Part shown: piece after piece, positions 12,360 to 23,527 of the stretch
Layout of the letters: each line of letters starts with the position of its first letter
Numbering within the stretch: position 1 is the stretch's first letter
Assembly (NCBI RefSeq): GCF_029852145.1
Contig: NC_079971.1
Location: forward strand, 14,720,667-14,784,666
Source: Microplitis mediator
Taxonomy: Eukaryota; Arthropoda; Insecta; Hymenoptera; Braconidae
Direction: 5' to 3'
DNA: 64,000 nt
Notes under the pieces: generated by a model
Database searches by the model: none
Told to the model about the DNA's origin: nothing
What the model saw: only the letters and a program-made list of their open reading frames with translations
Translations under genes and position numbers: made by a program

Positions 12360-14160
12360 CACGCAAAATGGTTTGCTCCCATGCTCAGTTTTGTTTAGGT
12401 TCGATACTGTCCTTGTACAGATTGTGTTAATTGTTCGTTTAAAATTGACGGGATGACTCGTTCTATATAAGAACTTCCGTCAGCCCTCATCAAAACTAAC
12501 CACGAGAGTCTAATTTTCCGGTAACGGAACAATTTTTCGTACTCGCTGATCTAATTCGTAATCATTTTTTTTAGAGGAACTGGGACTTAAATAAATAAAT
12601 CGTTTCTTAATAAAGTCCAGGTATTTATTATAGTTACTAAATTTACCGTTGTCATCAGTTACATTTTTTCCATCCCGGATTTGGTTTTTTTAAATTATAA
12701 CCCTAAATGTGGGCCACTGTGGCCACTACTGATGTTTGAAAGCGTTCTGCGTTATCTTACGGAATTCTGAACGCAGTGATCAACGACGCATATGTTTGAT
12801 CAAACGTAGTGAGCGGTTTTAGCAAACATTGTACTTGAAAAAAAAGTGGAATACCATTGAGAAAAGCGGAGATTTTATCTTTTTCGATTTCTAATTTCTT
12901 CGCTTCAATTAGCGTACCCCTTCCGGTTATTTCCGCATGCAAAATGTCGCGATAGATCATTTGGACGCGATTTATATAAGAAACCATATACTTTCTATAA
13001 GGCGCATTACGATGCTGTAACGGGGTAATTTGGAAAAACTTAAACTACGCGGTCAAGGAGTTGGAGACTAGTGTCACTTGTGGGAGCTTATCTCTGGATA
13101 ATAACGAAGAAAAAACTAAAGTTTGGGTCCTACGGTCGGTTGGAGAGTTGTTTTAGGCGCAAGCGCAGAAGTCTGAGGCCAGAGTATATGAGTCCTGGCT
13201 AGAGGTTTCTCGCTCTTTTTCGTCGTCGCACAGACACCGGTCAAAGTCAAACCATTTTGGTGAGAAGTGTCCCTAAATTTGTTGGTTGGCCGTAACATTT
13301 GTTTTACGTGAGCTGAGGGGAGAGATATTTTAATTTATAAATTTGGACGACGGAAGCTGCTGGAGCGATTGCCCACAACTGCACCTGGACCGCGATTCGG
13401 GAGAGTGTGAATTGGTCAAAAGGAATCATCAGGCTGGAGGTTTCCTGGACATGGAGGACTACGCCAGAAACTCACGAGACGTAGGTGTTATTGGTTGATA
13501 ATTTATTATATTCGACGTTGAAGTCATCACACTTTTTGTTACGAGTGGTACTCTACAAAACCTGTGAGCTCGAGTCACAACGGGAGTGAAAATAAATTGG
13601 ACAAGTTAAACTGTTATCATTGCTTAGAAATAAATTACTCAGTTAAAGTTTATATATATATAAAATTGTTAATATTGAGAAAACGTGGCTGTCCCACGTC
13701 AGCGTCTGCCATCTTGGGCGACGTCTGCGTAGATTTTATTCAAGTTTAAATCAAATAATTTAATAATAAATAAATTTTGTAATTATATAGAGTCAGTGAA
13801 AATTTATCATTAATGTAAAGTCGTCTCGTTGCTTGTCGGGTAAATAAATAATAAATTGTTAATTTTCTTCATAACCGAATTAACTGTAGCCAGACATTTT
13901 TCCTAAACCTCGCTCTCAATCATCATAACGTTCGTCGTGACCAGAAAGCGGGTGAACCCAACCTGAATCCTGAGCTAGTCAAAAATTATACTTGGTACCA
14001 GGAGGCCAAGTAGACCAAGATCAAAATCTAAAATCTCTTGGTGGCGCCTGTAAATAAATTTTGCAGTCGCCAACTGTAACTCGAGGCTTGGACTTGTAGG
14101 TCACACGTACACGGAAAAGTCCCGGTTATAATGCATTCCAGCTATGCTTTATATCGATTC
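12360..14160 (-). mobile_element. Decayed LTR-retrotransposon remnant (tentative)
   Basis: A non-repetitive-looking stretch in the channel intron, more GC-rich than its surroundings, holding one gag-like reading frame on the minus strand (12757-12987) and a TGGCGCC motif near 14044 reminiscent of a primer-binding site. No polymerase is present, and clear LTR boundaries are not visible. Confidence 0.35.
12757..12987 (-). pseudogene. Gag-like fragment of an LTR retrotransposon
   Basis: The open stretch encodes 76 residues that resemble the retrotransposon Gag helix region: SYINRVQMIYRDIL, then a charged segment, then FLNGIPLFFQVQCL and a TLxEA-like tail. Pattern memory suggests the Ty3/Copia Gag family, but similarity is modest. 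There is no zinc knuckle, and the frame stops immediately after the helix region. It is probably a dead fragment. Confidence 0.4.
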
Positions 14161-14216
14161 GCAAAACGGTGACGATCAAAGACGATACGAAGGAGGTTTT
14201 TGAACTCCATATAACT

Positions 14217-14275
14217 GTACTCAGAAATTTATAAAATTTTTTTGTTTTTTTAATCTTTCGGATGAGAGTATAAAA
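14217..14275. repeat. Solo end of a family A foldback element
   Basis: The stretch AAATTTATAAAATTTTTTTG followed by a diverged TTTAATCTTTCGGATGAGAGTA matches the right-hand end of the elements at 2515-2570 and 41425-41467. No partner end is nearby. Confidence 0.55.
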
Positions 14276-14624
14276 ACAATCCACTTTACTTATTTTTTCG
14301 TATCGTAGGTGTTGGATAAGTAATTTATAAAATATATGCCAGGACTGGTTGGTGTTTGAAATAATGGAAAATAAGCATATTTAAATATATCACATTATTT
14401 TTGCTTGTCAAAGCATAAATATCACTGGGTTACATAGAATCGTTGATTTTATTCATTAATGCTGTGAAATTGATTGAGCTCATGAATACAAAAATACTTG
14501 AACGGAAATTGAGTCAGTGAGCTCTATTATTTAATTAAAATTAATTAAAATAATTATGTAGAAATTGATTGCACACTGAGTTGAGTAAATAATGTTGTGT
14601 TGAAAAAGTAACATGTATTCAAAG

Positions 14625-14770
14625 GTTCAGATCTGACCACATAAAATTATATCTGATCAGATCTGGCAAAGCAGATCTGGCCAGACTTTTAAAATGTCTC
14701 TATATGACAAGATCTTGCCGGGTCTAATCAGATTTGATCAGATATCATTATATGTGGTCTAAACCTTTTT
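14625..14770. repeat. Short imperfect palindrome (MITE-like)
   Basis: The left arm (GACCACATA.. then TATCTGATCAGATCTGGC) is mirrored on the right (GCCGGGTCTAATCAGAT.. TATGTGGTC). The TGATCAGATCTGG motif is repeated inside. It is non-coding, about 145 bp. Confidence 0.6.
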
Positions 14771-14904
14771 CCCCAGGGATCCTGAATAAACAAAAAATAA
14801 ATTGCAAAAAATAAGATAGGTTCAATTCGATCCAAAATTAAATCTAATGTATTAGGAACGTTCCATAAAAAAATTATACATGAATATAATTAATGAAAAA
14901 ATCC

Positions 14905-14976
14905 CAGTGACTGCTGGGCTCAAACCTGCATCCTTCCGATTCAAAGTCGTTGATGCTATCCACTGCGCTGACCCAC
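14905..14976 (-). repeat. tRNA-like (Gln-type) SINE fragment or tRNA pseudogene
   Basis: On the minus strand a box A-like AGCGCAGTGGATAGC is followed by an anticodon-like loop CTTTGAA (TTG in the middle) and a box B-like GGTTTGAGCCC. The T stem pairs 4 of 5, but the acceptor stem does not pair, so this is not a working tRNA. A tRNA-derived SINE is the likeliest source. Confidence 0.5.
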
Positions 14977-16288
14977 GTATGCAATCGCGCAAGTGTAATT
15001 AGTATATTTATTATAATACCAAAGAATAACTGATAAAGAAATGGAAAATAATTGATTCAATTATCGACAAACTGTTTGAATAAATATATTATTGTTCTGT
15101 ACTTTGTTCAATTTCTAGCCAGTAGATAAAAGATTAAAATGAATTAAAAATTTTTACGGCCAAACGGATAATCAAATTATAACCTTGCGGTACTTCAAGT
15201 AAATAAAAAAAAAATTAAATTACGATATCGTTCAATGAAATTTATACTATAGATAGAATAAGAAAGAGAGGTGAGGGACACGAAACAGAATATCCTGTTC
15301 AGAATAAGTGAAAAATAATTTGATTTGACAATTGAATAAATTTGATCTGGGAAATTGTTTATAAACAATTTAGATGAAAAAGAAGTAATTTAAACGTAAA
15401 TATTGTATACAAATGTAAAAAATAAATTTGTGGTAATATCAACTTTTTGACAAAAAAAAACTTTTAATAACAAATTTTGAGCATTTCGGATTGGATATGA
15501 ATCATCATAGTTATTGAAATCGTAATGATTATTGAATTGGGTTATCAATTATGAATAAAACAAAACGATTTCAGAAAAAGTGCAGTCGGCTGCCAAGATG
15601 TAGACGAACGCTGACATTACCCACAGCCTGACATCGTGATGTACCTAGTATTACGCACTATATTTTTCATGATTGCCTGCATCGGAACTTGAAGTTTCAT
15701 TGTCAGTAGCAGTCAGAATCAAGATAATTTGAGTCGAATGGTGTGATCATCTACTAGCGTGAGCGTAAATTGTGATTTGCAATTTATGGTATCACAGAAT
15801 AAATAAAGAGTTTTATCATTCACATTAAATTTTTTAAAACTTTATTAGAAAATCACGACTTTCATTTAAGTATACAAAATGAGTGGTTATCATCGGGCAG
15901 AAACATTCGTAATTTGCGGTATTAGGCTATGATAAGGTTGTTTTGATCGGCTGTATAGAGACTGAAACTCGAAATATCGAAACAGGGTTCATTAAAAACT
16001 TTTCCACTCAAAAACGATGCCACATTTTATTCTAGAGACTCACGAAAAATTGAGCTTCTCTTATTGCCCTTATGGCTCACGTTTTCATGGATTCTCAGAT
16101 AATTGGTGAATTCACTGATTGATATGACATCAAACATTAGTTTAGTCTTACTTGTTATTATTTCAGGCTTATTTAGGCTCTAGCATCATGGTTAGGCTCG
16201 TCTAAAGCTTATTTGATTTCAAGAAATTTTTATTGAGATTTGATATAGTGACCCTGATAGAATTTTATTTAATAAGATGGTAATTACA
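14977..16288. other. Intron sequence, nothing recognised
   Basis: AT-rich intron DNA of the channel gene without a supported ORF, terminal repeat or RNA gene. Confidence 0.5.
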
Positions 16289-16521
16289 TAGAAGTGGGGC
16301 TCCCCTGTTTTTTGGCCATAAAAAATCGAAAAATAGAGTTTTTCACAAATTTTTTGTTTCATTTTGATCTACTCTTCGGCGGATTTATGAAAAAATTAAA
16401 TCAATACCCAAAAAATTCAATTTCATAAAGATTTTGGCGATTGAAAAGTCAAAAAATTAAATTTTTGATTTTCAATCGATTATTTAAGCATTAAAACTTT
16501 TTTTTTTATAATTTCTATTTT

Positions 16522-17275
16522 TAACTTCCCGCTAAGAAAATTGTAAATTTTAAAAAATTCGGGAAGTTATTGGTTGCGGTCCGATTTACGAAAATCGAAT
16601 TTCCATCAGATGTCGACGTTTTGAGGTCCTAGGAAGCTATTCTGACTAATTTCAAGGTGATGTCCGAGTGTATGTATGTATGTATGTACGTACGTACGTA
16701 TGTAAATACCTGTATCTTTTGAACGGATGAACCGATTTTGAACTTTAAGGTGTCATTCGACGTGGATTGTCAATATCTTGAAGCCGAGAGAAAATTGAGC
16801 TTGATCGGTAGGGCTCGTTCAGAGATATTCCAAAAATAAAGTTTTTTCAAAAATGTTTTTTTTGGATAACTTTTAATGTGCTCGATGGATTAATTCCAAA
16901 ATGGACTGGGCTCTAGAGCTTTATAAGCCGCGTTGAATGCCACCTCAACCATCAAAATCGGTTCATTCATTCAAGAGAAACCGTTGTCGAAAGAATTAAA
17001 AAAAAAAATTTTTTATTTTTCCTGAAATATCTCAATAACGACTCGATAAATCGAATCCAAAATTTGATCAGCTTTAGAACTTGACAAAACGTGGGAGAAA
17101 GAAATGCTAAAAAATGGTTTTTTACAAAACAATGGCATACAAAAGTATTTGCGAGCTCGAAGAGCTCGAAAATGTATTTACAATAGTGTTTTCGAGCTCA
17201 ACGAGCTCGAAAATAGCGGGAAGTTTTGGGGCTGGCTCGCAGGGTCAAATGACAGACCGATTTTTTTTCTTGTTG
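16522..17275. repeat. AACTTCCCGC-family interspersed repeat
   Basis: It begins AACTTCCCGCTAAG and ends AGCGGGAAGTTTT plus the GGGGCTGGCTCGCAGGG tail, so the termini are inverted repeats. It contains (GTAT)n/(GTAC)n near 16670-16705 and the palindromes TCGAGCTC/GAGCTCGA near 17195. The same order is found at 22192-22985. No ORF of substance is present. Confidence 0.8.
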
Positions 17276-18085
17276 CGCATAAAATAGAATAATTTGATAA
17301 AAAATAATATTACAATAACTCAATTTTTCAAATTTTTACAGCATTTTATCGTTTTTGATTTTATTCCATTTTTTAAATAATTTGTTAAATTACATGTTTG
17401 GTCATGAATATTTGTATAATTGACATATTATTTTTTTTTTTTATTTGCTCTACTTTTGACTGGTTTCACGATGATTTTAATGTTTACTTCAAAAACAGTA
17501 AATTTCATAGTGATTTTCGCAACTAAACAATCAATAAATCAATATTTTGATTTTGATAGTTTGAATTAATTTTTTTTGTAAATTATTAAAATTAAAAAAA
17601 TTTCAACAACAATAACTTGTTTAAATGTATAAATTAAATAAAAAATTACAATATTTACAATTAAATAAAAAAAATTTTAACATTAATAATTTTTTAATTC
17701 ATTATATAATTTTTGAATAAAAAAAAATAGTTATGTACAATAAAATAAAAATAATTTTCAACAATGTATAAGAAATTTTTGACATTGATAATTTATATAT
17801 TTGCATAAATTTTTAAAATAATAAAAAATTTTCATTTAAATTTTCAAATTTTATCTACCGTCGGTAACATGATTTCATCATATACAGATGATTTCATTAT
17901 TTTAAGCTAGATGGCGATACTTACAAAAGGTAGATATTTAGTTAAATATGAAATTTCGATTTATGTCTCCATTGTTATATTTGATCTAATTTATTAATTA
18001 TCAATAAATTCTGGCTGATTTCATTGTTTGAAATAATTTGTGAATAATTATTAGGATTTAAATTTTAATTGTTACGAATAATATT

Positions 18086-19973
18086 ATGACTACATCAAGA
18101 AGGTACGTATTATTTAAATATAACTACTGATAAAAAATTAATTATTATTAATATTATCCATAATTTCATCTCTTTTTTTTACTATTTTTACTGACATGAA
18201 ATTATATCTGTTAAATAATAATCACTAATCATTCACGTTAATTTTTTTAGTCGTAAAATCCCCTGTATTGGTTGCGACATCAAATTATTTGAAGCTATGA
18301 CCATTTTTAACGATCGTGAGAAGACAGTGGATTTTTTATTTCGACATGCAGCCTTGTCCAAAAAAGTGAGATGCACATCTTTTCGGCGAATTTGTGATCT
18401 CGACCTCGACAATTTACGTTGGAGGTGCCAGAGACGAACCACTGAAACTGTGAATAAAAAAAAGTAGTCACAAGCTGCAATTTTAAAAGATCATTGCGAT
18501 CTGGATCTTGGTTTGCTGAAGCACATTTGACACCTGAAAAGTGCTGCCTATTCGTCGGTGAATATTTATTGATGAATCCTCCTCATCAAGAGTTTTTGAT
18601 ACGCGAGTTCAATTTATCACCCAATACTTACTCCGATTGGAGTTCTTTCATCAGAGAAGTATTGGAGTATTGGGTGATTGAAAATTCTGATAAAAAAATT
18701 GGAGGTCGAGGAAAAATTGTGGAGATATATGAAGCTAAGTTCGGAAAGCGGAAATATAATCGTGGAAGAGTCATTGATGGTAGGTGGATATTTGGCGGAA
18801 TTGAACGTGAAACCAATAAAGTGTTTATGGAGGCTGTTCCTGACCGCACCCAAAAAACACTTTTAGAGGTCATTAAGCGTAAAATTCGTCCACATACCAC
18901 TATCATCTCTGATTGCTGGCGTGCTTGTGATTGCTTGGAAGATGAAGGTAATTAATTTCATATACTATATATCTTCAAGAATTTTTTGATGAATTTTGAA
19001 TTGAAAAAATGGAACAATTTTTTAGTTAATGTGTGTTGTAATTTGTGTTGAAATTCATAATGAAGTTTAAAAAGTTACAATTTTCAAATTTTCTAAAAAG
19101 TATTTACAGTAATTTGTTCCATTTTTTCACTCTAAATTTCATCATGAATTTCTTGAAGAAATACTCTATTTTTTCTGAATATTTGTGATGGAATTTCAAT
19201 TATTAGAGTAGAGGCAATTGTTGGGAAATTATTACTTTTAAATTCTTAACTTCCCGCTAGAAATATCGAAGATTTTTTGAAAACCAGGAAGTTATTGGTT
19301 TCACCACCGTACTTGACGTTATTTCCTAAAATGTGTTTTTAAGCTCAAAGAAGAAATGTCACAACAGGCTACATTACGATTGCTTCGCGATTGAAATTAG
19401 CGGGAAGTTGAAGGAATAGCTTTCAGGGTCGATCGTTATACTCATTTTTATTTTCAAATATTGGGGAGCTTCGCCCCCCAACCCCCACCGGGGCGTCGCC
19501 CCTGGACCCTACCGAAACTTCACTCCTACACCGCATCGAAACTTAACAATATTGGTATTTACCAATCAGAAAATTTGCCATCGTATCAATTACGAAAAAA
19601 TGACATAATTTTTCATACAAATTTCTAAGAAAATTAATAGTGAAAGAATTTTTTTTTTTTACTTGAAATATTATTTTTCACTAATTATTAATATCTCTCT
19701 GTATTTATTACAGGTTTTAAACATCTTAAAGTTAATCACTCATTAAATTTTGTGAACCCGGAAGATGGAGCGCATACGCAGAATATTGAAAGGTCCTGGC
19801 GAGATGCAAGAGCAAATATTCCGAGATTTGGAAGGCGTGACGAATATATGTCAGCATATATAGCCGAATTTTTCTTTTGTCGTTATTATGCTGACCATCG
19901 ATTACGTCTTCATGAGTTCTACTCGACGATCCAAAAATTTTATGAGAGTATTGTAGATACCCACGCAAATTAA
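18086..19973 (+). pseudogene. Merlin (ISXO2/IS1016-like) transposase, inactivated
   Basis: Three exons can be read: 18086-18102, 18251-18947 and 19714-19973, with good splice sites and matching phases. The N-terminal part has the zinc-ribbon remnant ending LRWRCQRR. The catalytic part shows FGKRKYNRGR, GGIERET, TTIISDCW and NIERSW, typical of ISXO2-like DDE transposases of Merlin elements. Two defects are seen. A frameshift in the A-run near 18462 separates the zinc ribbon from RSGSWF. The first catalytic Asp, expected in VEIDE, is Tyr (codon TAT, 18728-18730), while the second Asp (ISDCW) and the Glu (IERSW) remain. It was once a cut-and-paste transposase and is now almost certainly dead. 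Confidence 0.88.
19249..19530. repeat. AACTTCCCGC fragment followed by a GC-rich module
   Basis: Inside the transposase intron, CTTCCCGC..GCGGGAAGTTG frames a short repeat. It is followed at 19464-19530 by CCCCCACCGGGGCGTCGCCCC, a strong G/C hairpin also found at 39590-39612. Confidence 0.6.
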
Positions 19974-20800
19974 ATTGAACGTTCTTGAGATTGATTTATT
20001 GTGTAATTATATTATTCATAATAAACTAAATTTATTTATTTATTTCCTATCTGAATAATTTTATTGAAATATACGATGAAAAATCAAAAATTTAATTTTT
20101 TGACTTTTCAATCGCCAAAATCTTTATGAAATTGAATTTTTTAAGAATTGATTTGATTTTTACCATAAATCCGTCGAAGAGTAGAACAAAATGAAAAAAA
20201 AAATTCTCGGATATCTTCATTTTTCGATTTTTTATAGCCAAAAAACAGTGGATCCCCAATTTATGAGATTAGCAAAACAGTGAAAACGCTGTAAAAATTT
20301 TTCTAATTCAGTTATTCGACTTTTTTTTCAAATTATTCTATTTTCAATGCGCAACAAGAAAAAAAATAGAAAAAAAAAAAAAAAACGTTTTAATGCTCAA
20401 ATATTTGATTGAAAATCGAAAATTTAATTTTTTGACTTTTCAATCGCCAAAATCTTTATGAAATTGAATTTTTTAGGTATTGATCCAATTTTTACCATAA
20501 ATCCGCCGAAGAGTAGAACAAAATGAAAAACAAAAATTCTCGGATATCTTTATTTTTCGATTTTTTATAGCCAAAAAACAGGGGAGCCCCACTTCTATAT
20601 AATAACCAATAAGATTTATGAATCTAAAAGAAAATAATTACAATACTAGTTTTAATAAATCTAGAATTTGAGTCGTGTCTTATTCTATAAATTTGAGAAC
20701 AATTTACTGAGAAAGATCTTTGTAGTTTTTTTAACACATCTCTAAAATTAATCCAGAAACGAGAAAAATGAAAATATATTGAAACGACCTTTTCTTATAG

Positions 20801-21331
20801 ATCGTGGCTTCCAGTATGATTAAAGGCTCAGATGCCTACTTTACATCTGGATGGAATATCATGGACGGCATACTTGTCCTTATTTCAATAATAGATCTTT
20901 TTATATCTTTGATTTCAACGAACAGCTCTCGAATACTTGGAATATTAAAAGTTTTCCGACTATTACGGTCTCTCCGTCCACTGCGAGTTATTAATCGTGC
21001 GCCTGGATTAAAACTCGTTGTTCTAACCTTAATATCATCAGTAAAACCGATCGGTAATATCGTTCTAATTTGTTGTACATTCTTCATTATTTTTGGAATT
21101 TTGGGAGTGCAGCTTTTCAAAGGAACATTTTTCTATTGTGATGGTCCTAACATAACCAATGTTCGAAATAAAACTGACTGTTTAATGGATAGAAGAAATG
21201 TATGGATCAACAGAAAGTATAATTTTGATAACTTGGGAAAAGCTTTAATGTCGCTATTTGTATTGTCATCCCGAGATGGATGGGTTGATATTATGTATAC
21301 TGGTATTGATGCCGTCGGAATTGATCAACAG
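20801..21331 (+). CDS. Ca-alpha1T: T-type calcium channel alpha-1: domain III S3 to pore loop
   Basis: The exon lies between TTCTTATAG and CAG|GTTAAT, 177 codons in phase 0. It carries S3 (NIMDGILVLISIIDL), the S4 voltage sensor with regularly spaced basic residues (VFRLLRSLRPLRVINRAPG), S5 (NIVLICCTFFIIFGILGVQ), an extracellular turret with two Asn-x-Thr-like sites and Cys residues, and the pore helix. The selectivity residue is Asp in SSRDGW (codon 21275-21277). Asp in domain III is the T-type signature (EEDD) and separates it from EEEE high-voltage channels. The exon has no damage despite lying between transposon-filled introns. Confidence 0.97.
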
Positions 21332-21415
21332 GTTAATATTATTTTGTGTGAATTTAGCCTCAAGTAATTATCTGTAACATTATTAATATTCCATTAGCTA
21401 TGTTTTATTTTATAG

Positions 21416-21608
21416 CCTAAAGAAAACTTTTCTGAATGGAGAATATTATATTTCATATCATTCATTCTTGTTGTCGGATTTTTCATCCTGAATATGTTCG
21501 TCGGAGTTGTAGTAGAAAATTTCCACCGTTGTCGAGAAGAACAAGAAAAAGAAGAACGTCTAAAGAGAGCTTTGAAAAAAGCTCAGCAAATCAAAAAACA
21601 TAGAAAAA
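21416..21608 (+). CDS. Ca-alpha1T: T-type calcium channel alpha-1: domain III S6 and III-IV linker start
   Basis: The exon runs from TTTTATAG to AAAAA|GTAAGT. It encodes S6 (ISFILVVGFFILNMFVGVVV), then ENFHRCREEQEKEER and a Lys-rich stretch of the short cytoplasmic III-IV linker. It ends in phase 1 and joins the exon at 53874. The intron between them is about 32.3 kb, built mostly from nested mobile elements. Confidence 0.96.
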
Positions 21609-21964
21609 GTAAGTATTTTTCAACGTAGATATTGCATGCCTCGAACGCTAAACCATTGGGTGCGTTCTACTGTCATAAAGCTAATACATCCCACTGTTGT
21701 GAAACTGTTTTTTTAATCTAGCGTAATAAATTAATTTTGGAGGGATAACTTTTAAACGAGTTCAGACGCTTAAAATAAGTATGTTTTGAGATTGATTTAC
21801 ACTAATATGGATGATGTCGAACGAAATTAAAAGTTTGAAAGCAATCTTACCCAGTGATATGTGAACCTGTACGTCAAAACAGCGATAAAATATCGCAGAA
21901 ACAATTATTAAACACAACGGTATAAATAAAAATATCAAATACAAAATCTGAAAAGCGGATGATC

Positions 21965-22110
21965 CCTGCTGTTCTTGAGCTCTTTGAGCTCGAAATCATT
22001 GTTGTTGTCAATTCATGCTCGAACTCTTCGAGCTCAACAATGCCTTTAAATACGTTTGTATTTCCGAGCCCCGCAAGCTCAAAAATAGTGGCATTCCGTA
22101 TTAACCTCCG
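21965..22110. repeat. GAGCTC module variant
   Basis: Three palindromic pieces (GAGCTCTTTGAGCTCG, CGAACTCTTCGAGCTC, GAGCCCCGCAAGCTC) stand in a row, related to the 3' module of the AACTTCCCGC family. They create overlapping short ORFs on both strands that I do not call genes. Confidence 0.6.
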
Positions 22111-22191
22111 AAAATTCGATAAATTAAACATAATCAATAATGAATTTTCTTTGAAGTTTTGCACGCGATTATGCATGATAAATTTTATTTT

Positions 22192-22985
22192 TAACTTCCC
22201 GCTAAGAAAATTGTAAGTTTTCAAAAATTAGGGAAGTTATTGGTTTCGGTCCGATTTACAAAAATCGAATTTCCATCAGATGTCGCCGTTTCGAGGTCCT
22301 AGGAAGCTATTCTGACTAATTTCACGATGTCTGAGTGTATGTATGTATGTATGTACGTACGTACGTATGTAAATATCTGTATCTTTTGAACCGATTTTGA
22401 ACTTTAAGGTGTCATTCGACGCGGCTTGTCAATATGTTGAAGCTGTAAGAAAATTGAGTTTGATCGGTAGGGCTCGTTCAGAGATGTTCCAAAAATAAAG
22501 TTTTTTCAAAAATGTTTTTTCTGGATAACTTTTAATGTGCTCGATGGATTAATTCCAAAATGGACTGGGCTCCAGAACTTCATAAGCCGCGTCGAATGCC
22601 ACCTCAACCATCAAAATCGGTTCATTCATTCAAGAGAAACCGTTGTCGAAAGAATTAAAAAAAAAATTTTTTTCATTTTTCCTGAAATATCTCAATAACG
22701 ACTCGATAAATCGAATCCAAAATTTGATCAGCTTTAGAACTTGATAAAACGCGTCGATTGCCACCTCAACCGTCTCAATCGGTTAATTTGTTTGAGAGAT
22801 ATCGTTGGAGAAAAAATGGTGAAAAACGTTTTTTTTTCGAAAACAACAGCATACAAACGTATTTTCAAGCTCGAAGAGCTCGAAAATGTATTCACAATAA
22901 TGTTTTCGAGGTTCTTGAGCTCGAAAACAGCGGGAAGTTTTTGAGCTGGCCCGCAGGGTCAACTGACAGATCGATTTTTTTACAA
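22192..22985. repeat. AACTTCCCGC-family interspersed repeat
   Basis: A near full-length copy collinear with 16522-17275: AACTTCCCGCTAAG start, GTAT/GTAC run near 22337-22372, paired GAGCTCGAA modules near 22870-22930, AGCGGGAAGTTTT and a TGGCCCGCAGGGTCAA end. The short ORFs at 22741-23006 are repeat shadows also seen at 42828-43085. Confidence 0.8.
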
Positions 22986-23527
22986 GAAATCGATAGTAGT
23001 GATTGATAGAAAGAGTCTCGTAAACTTTTTATTAAACCAGCTAGTTATTATATGAAACATCTGGTAAAAAACGTCATAAATAGTAATTTTTCAAAACTGT
23101 TGATGATAACATTATCAAACTAATGAACCGATTGCACTAATTCATGTAGCAATCGTCAAACACTATGAAGCCAAAAGACTGGTATAACTTTTGGCACATA
23201 TAAGGAATGAGAATATGCGTTATCTGAAACAATCTAGGCGTGGGTTGGCCCTACGGGCCAGCCCCAAAGCTCCCTGCTGCTTGAGAGTTTTAATTTTAGA
23301 ATTAATTTCAGAATTAAAAATAATTAAAAATAATTAATGAATGAGCGTTGTTCAAATATTTGTCCACGAGTATGTTCAACAAAGAATAAAAAGTATATTC
23401 AGGCAGAAATCAATGCAAGTGATCGAAGTAAGGAGTTAAATAAGTTCTGATTTAATATCAAAGCGTTAATACATGAAACATCCAAGAAAAATATTGAAAA
23501 CGGTATTTTCCATTTTTTTGTTGATAA

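Larger units (their letters stand above)
16289..20597 (+). mobile_element. Merlin-type DNA transposon, decayed
   Basis: The ends TAGAAGTGGGGCTCCCCTG (16289) and CAGGGGAGCCCCACTTCTA (20597) are perfect inverted repeats, and complementarity continues for about 200 bp. A second, diverged right-hand terminal repeat sits at 20078-20259. The element encloses the ISXO2-like transposase gene at 18086-19973. An AACTTCCCGC-family repeat (16522-17275) is nested in the left part, and a GC-rich repeat lies in the transposase intron. I do not see the expected 8-9 bp target duplication. Confidence 0.8.

Noticed and set aside
14905..14976. Functional tRNA-Gln gene
   Set aside because: The acceptor stem does not pair; it is better explained as a SINE head or pseudogene.
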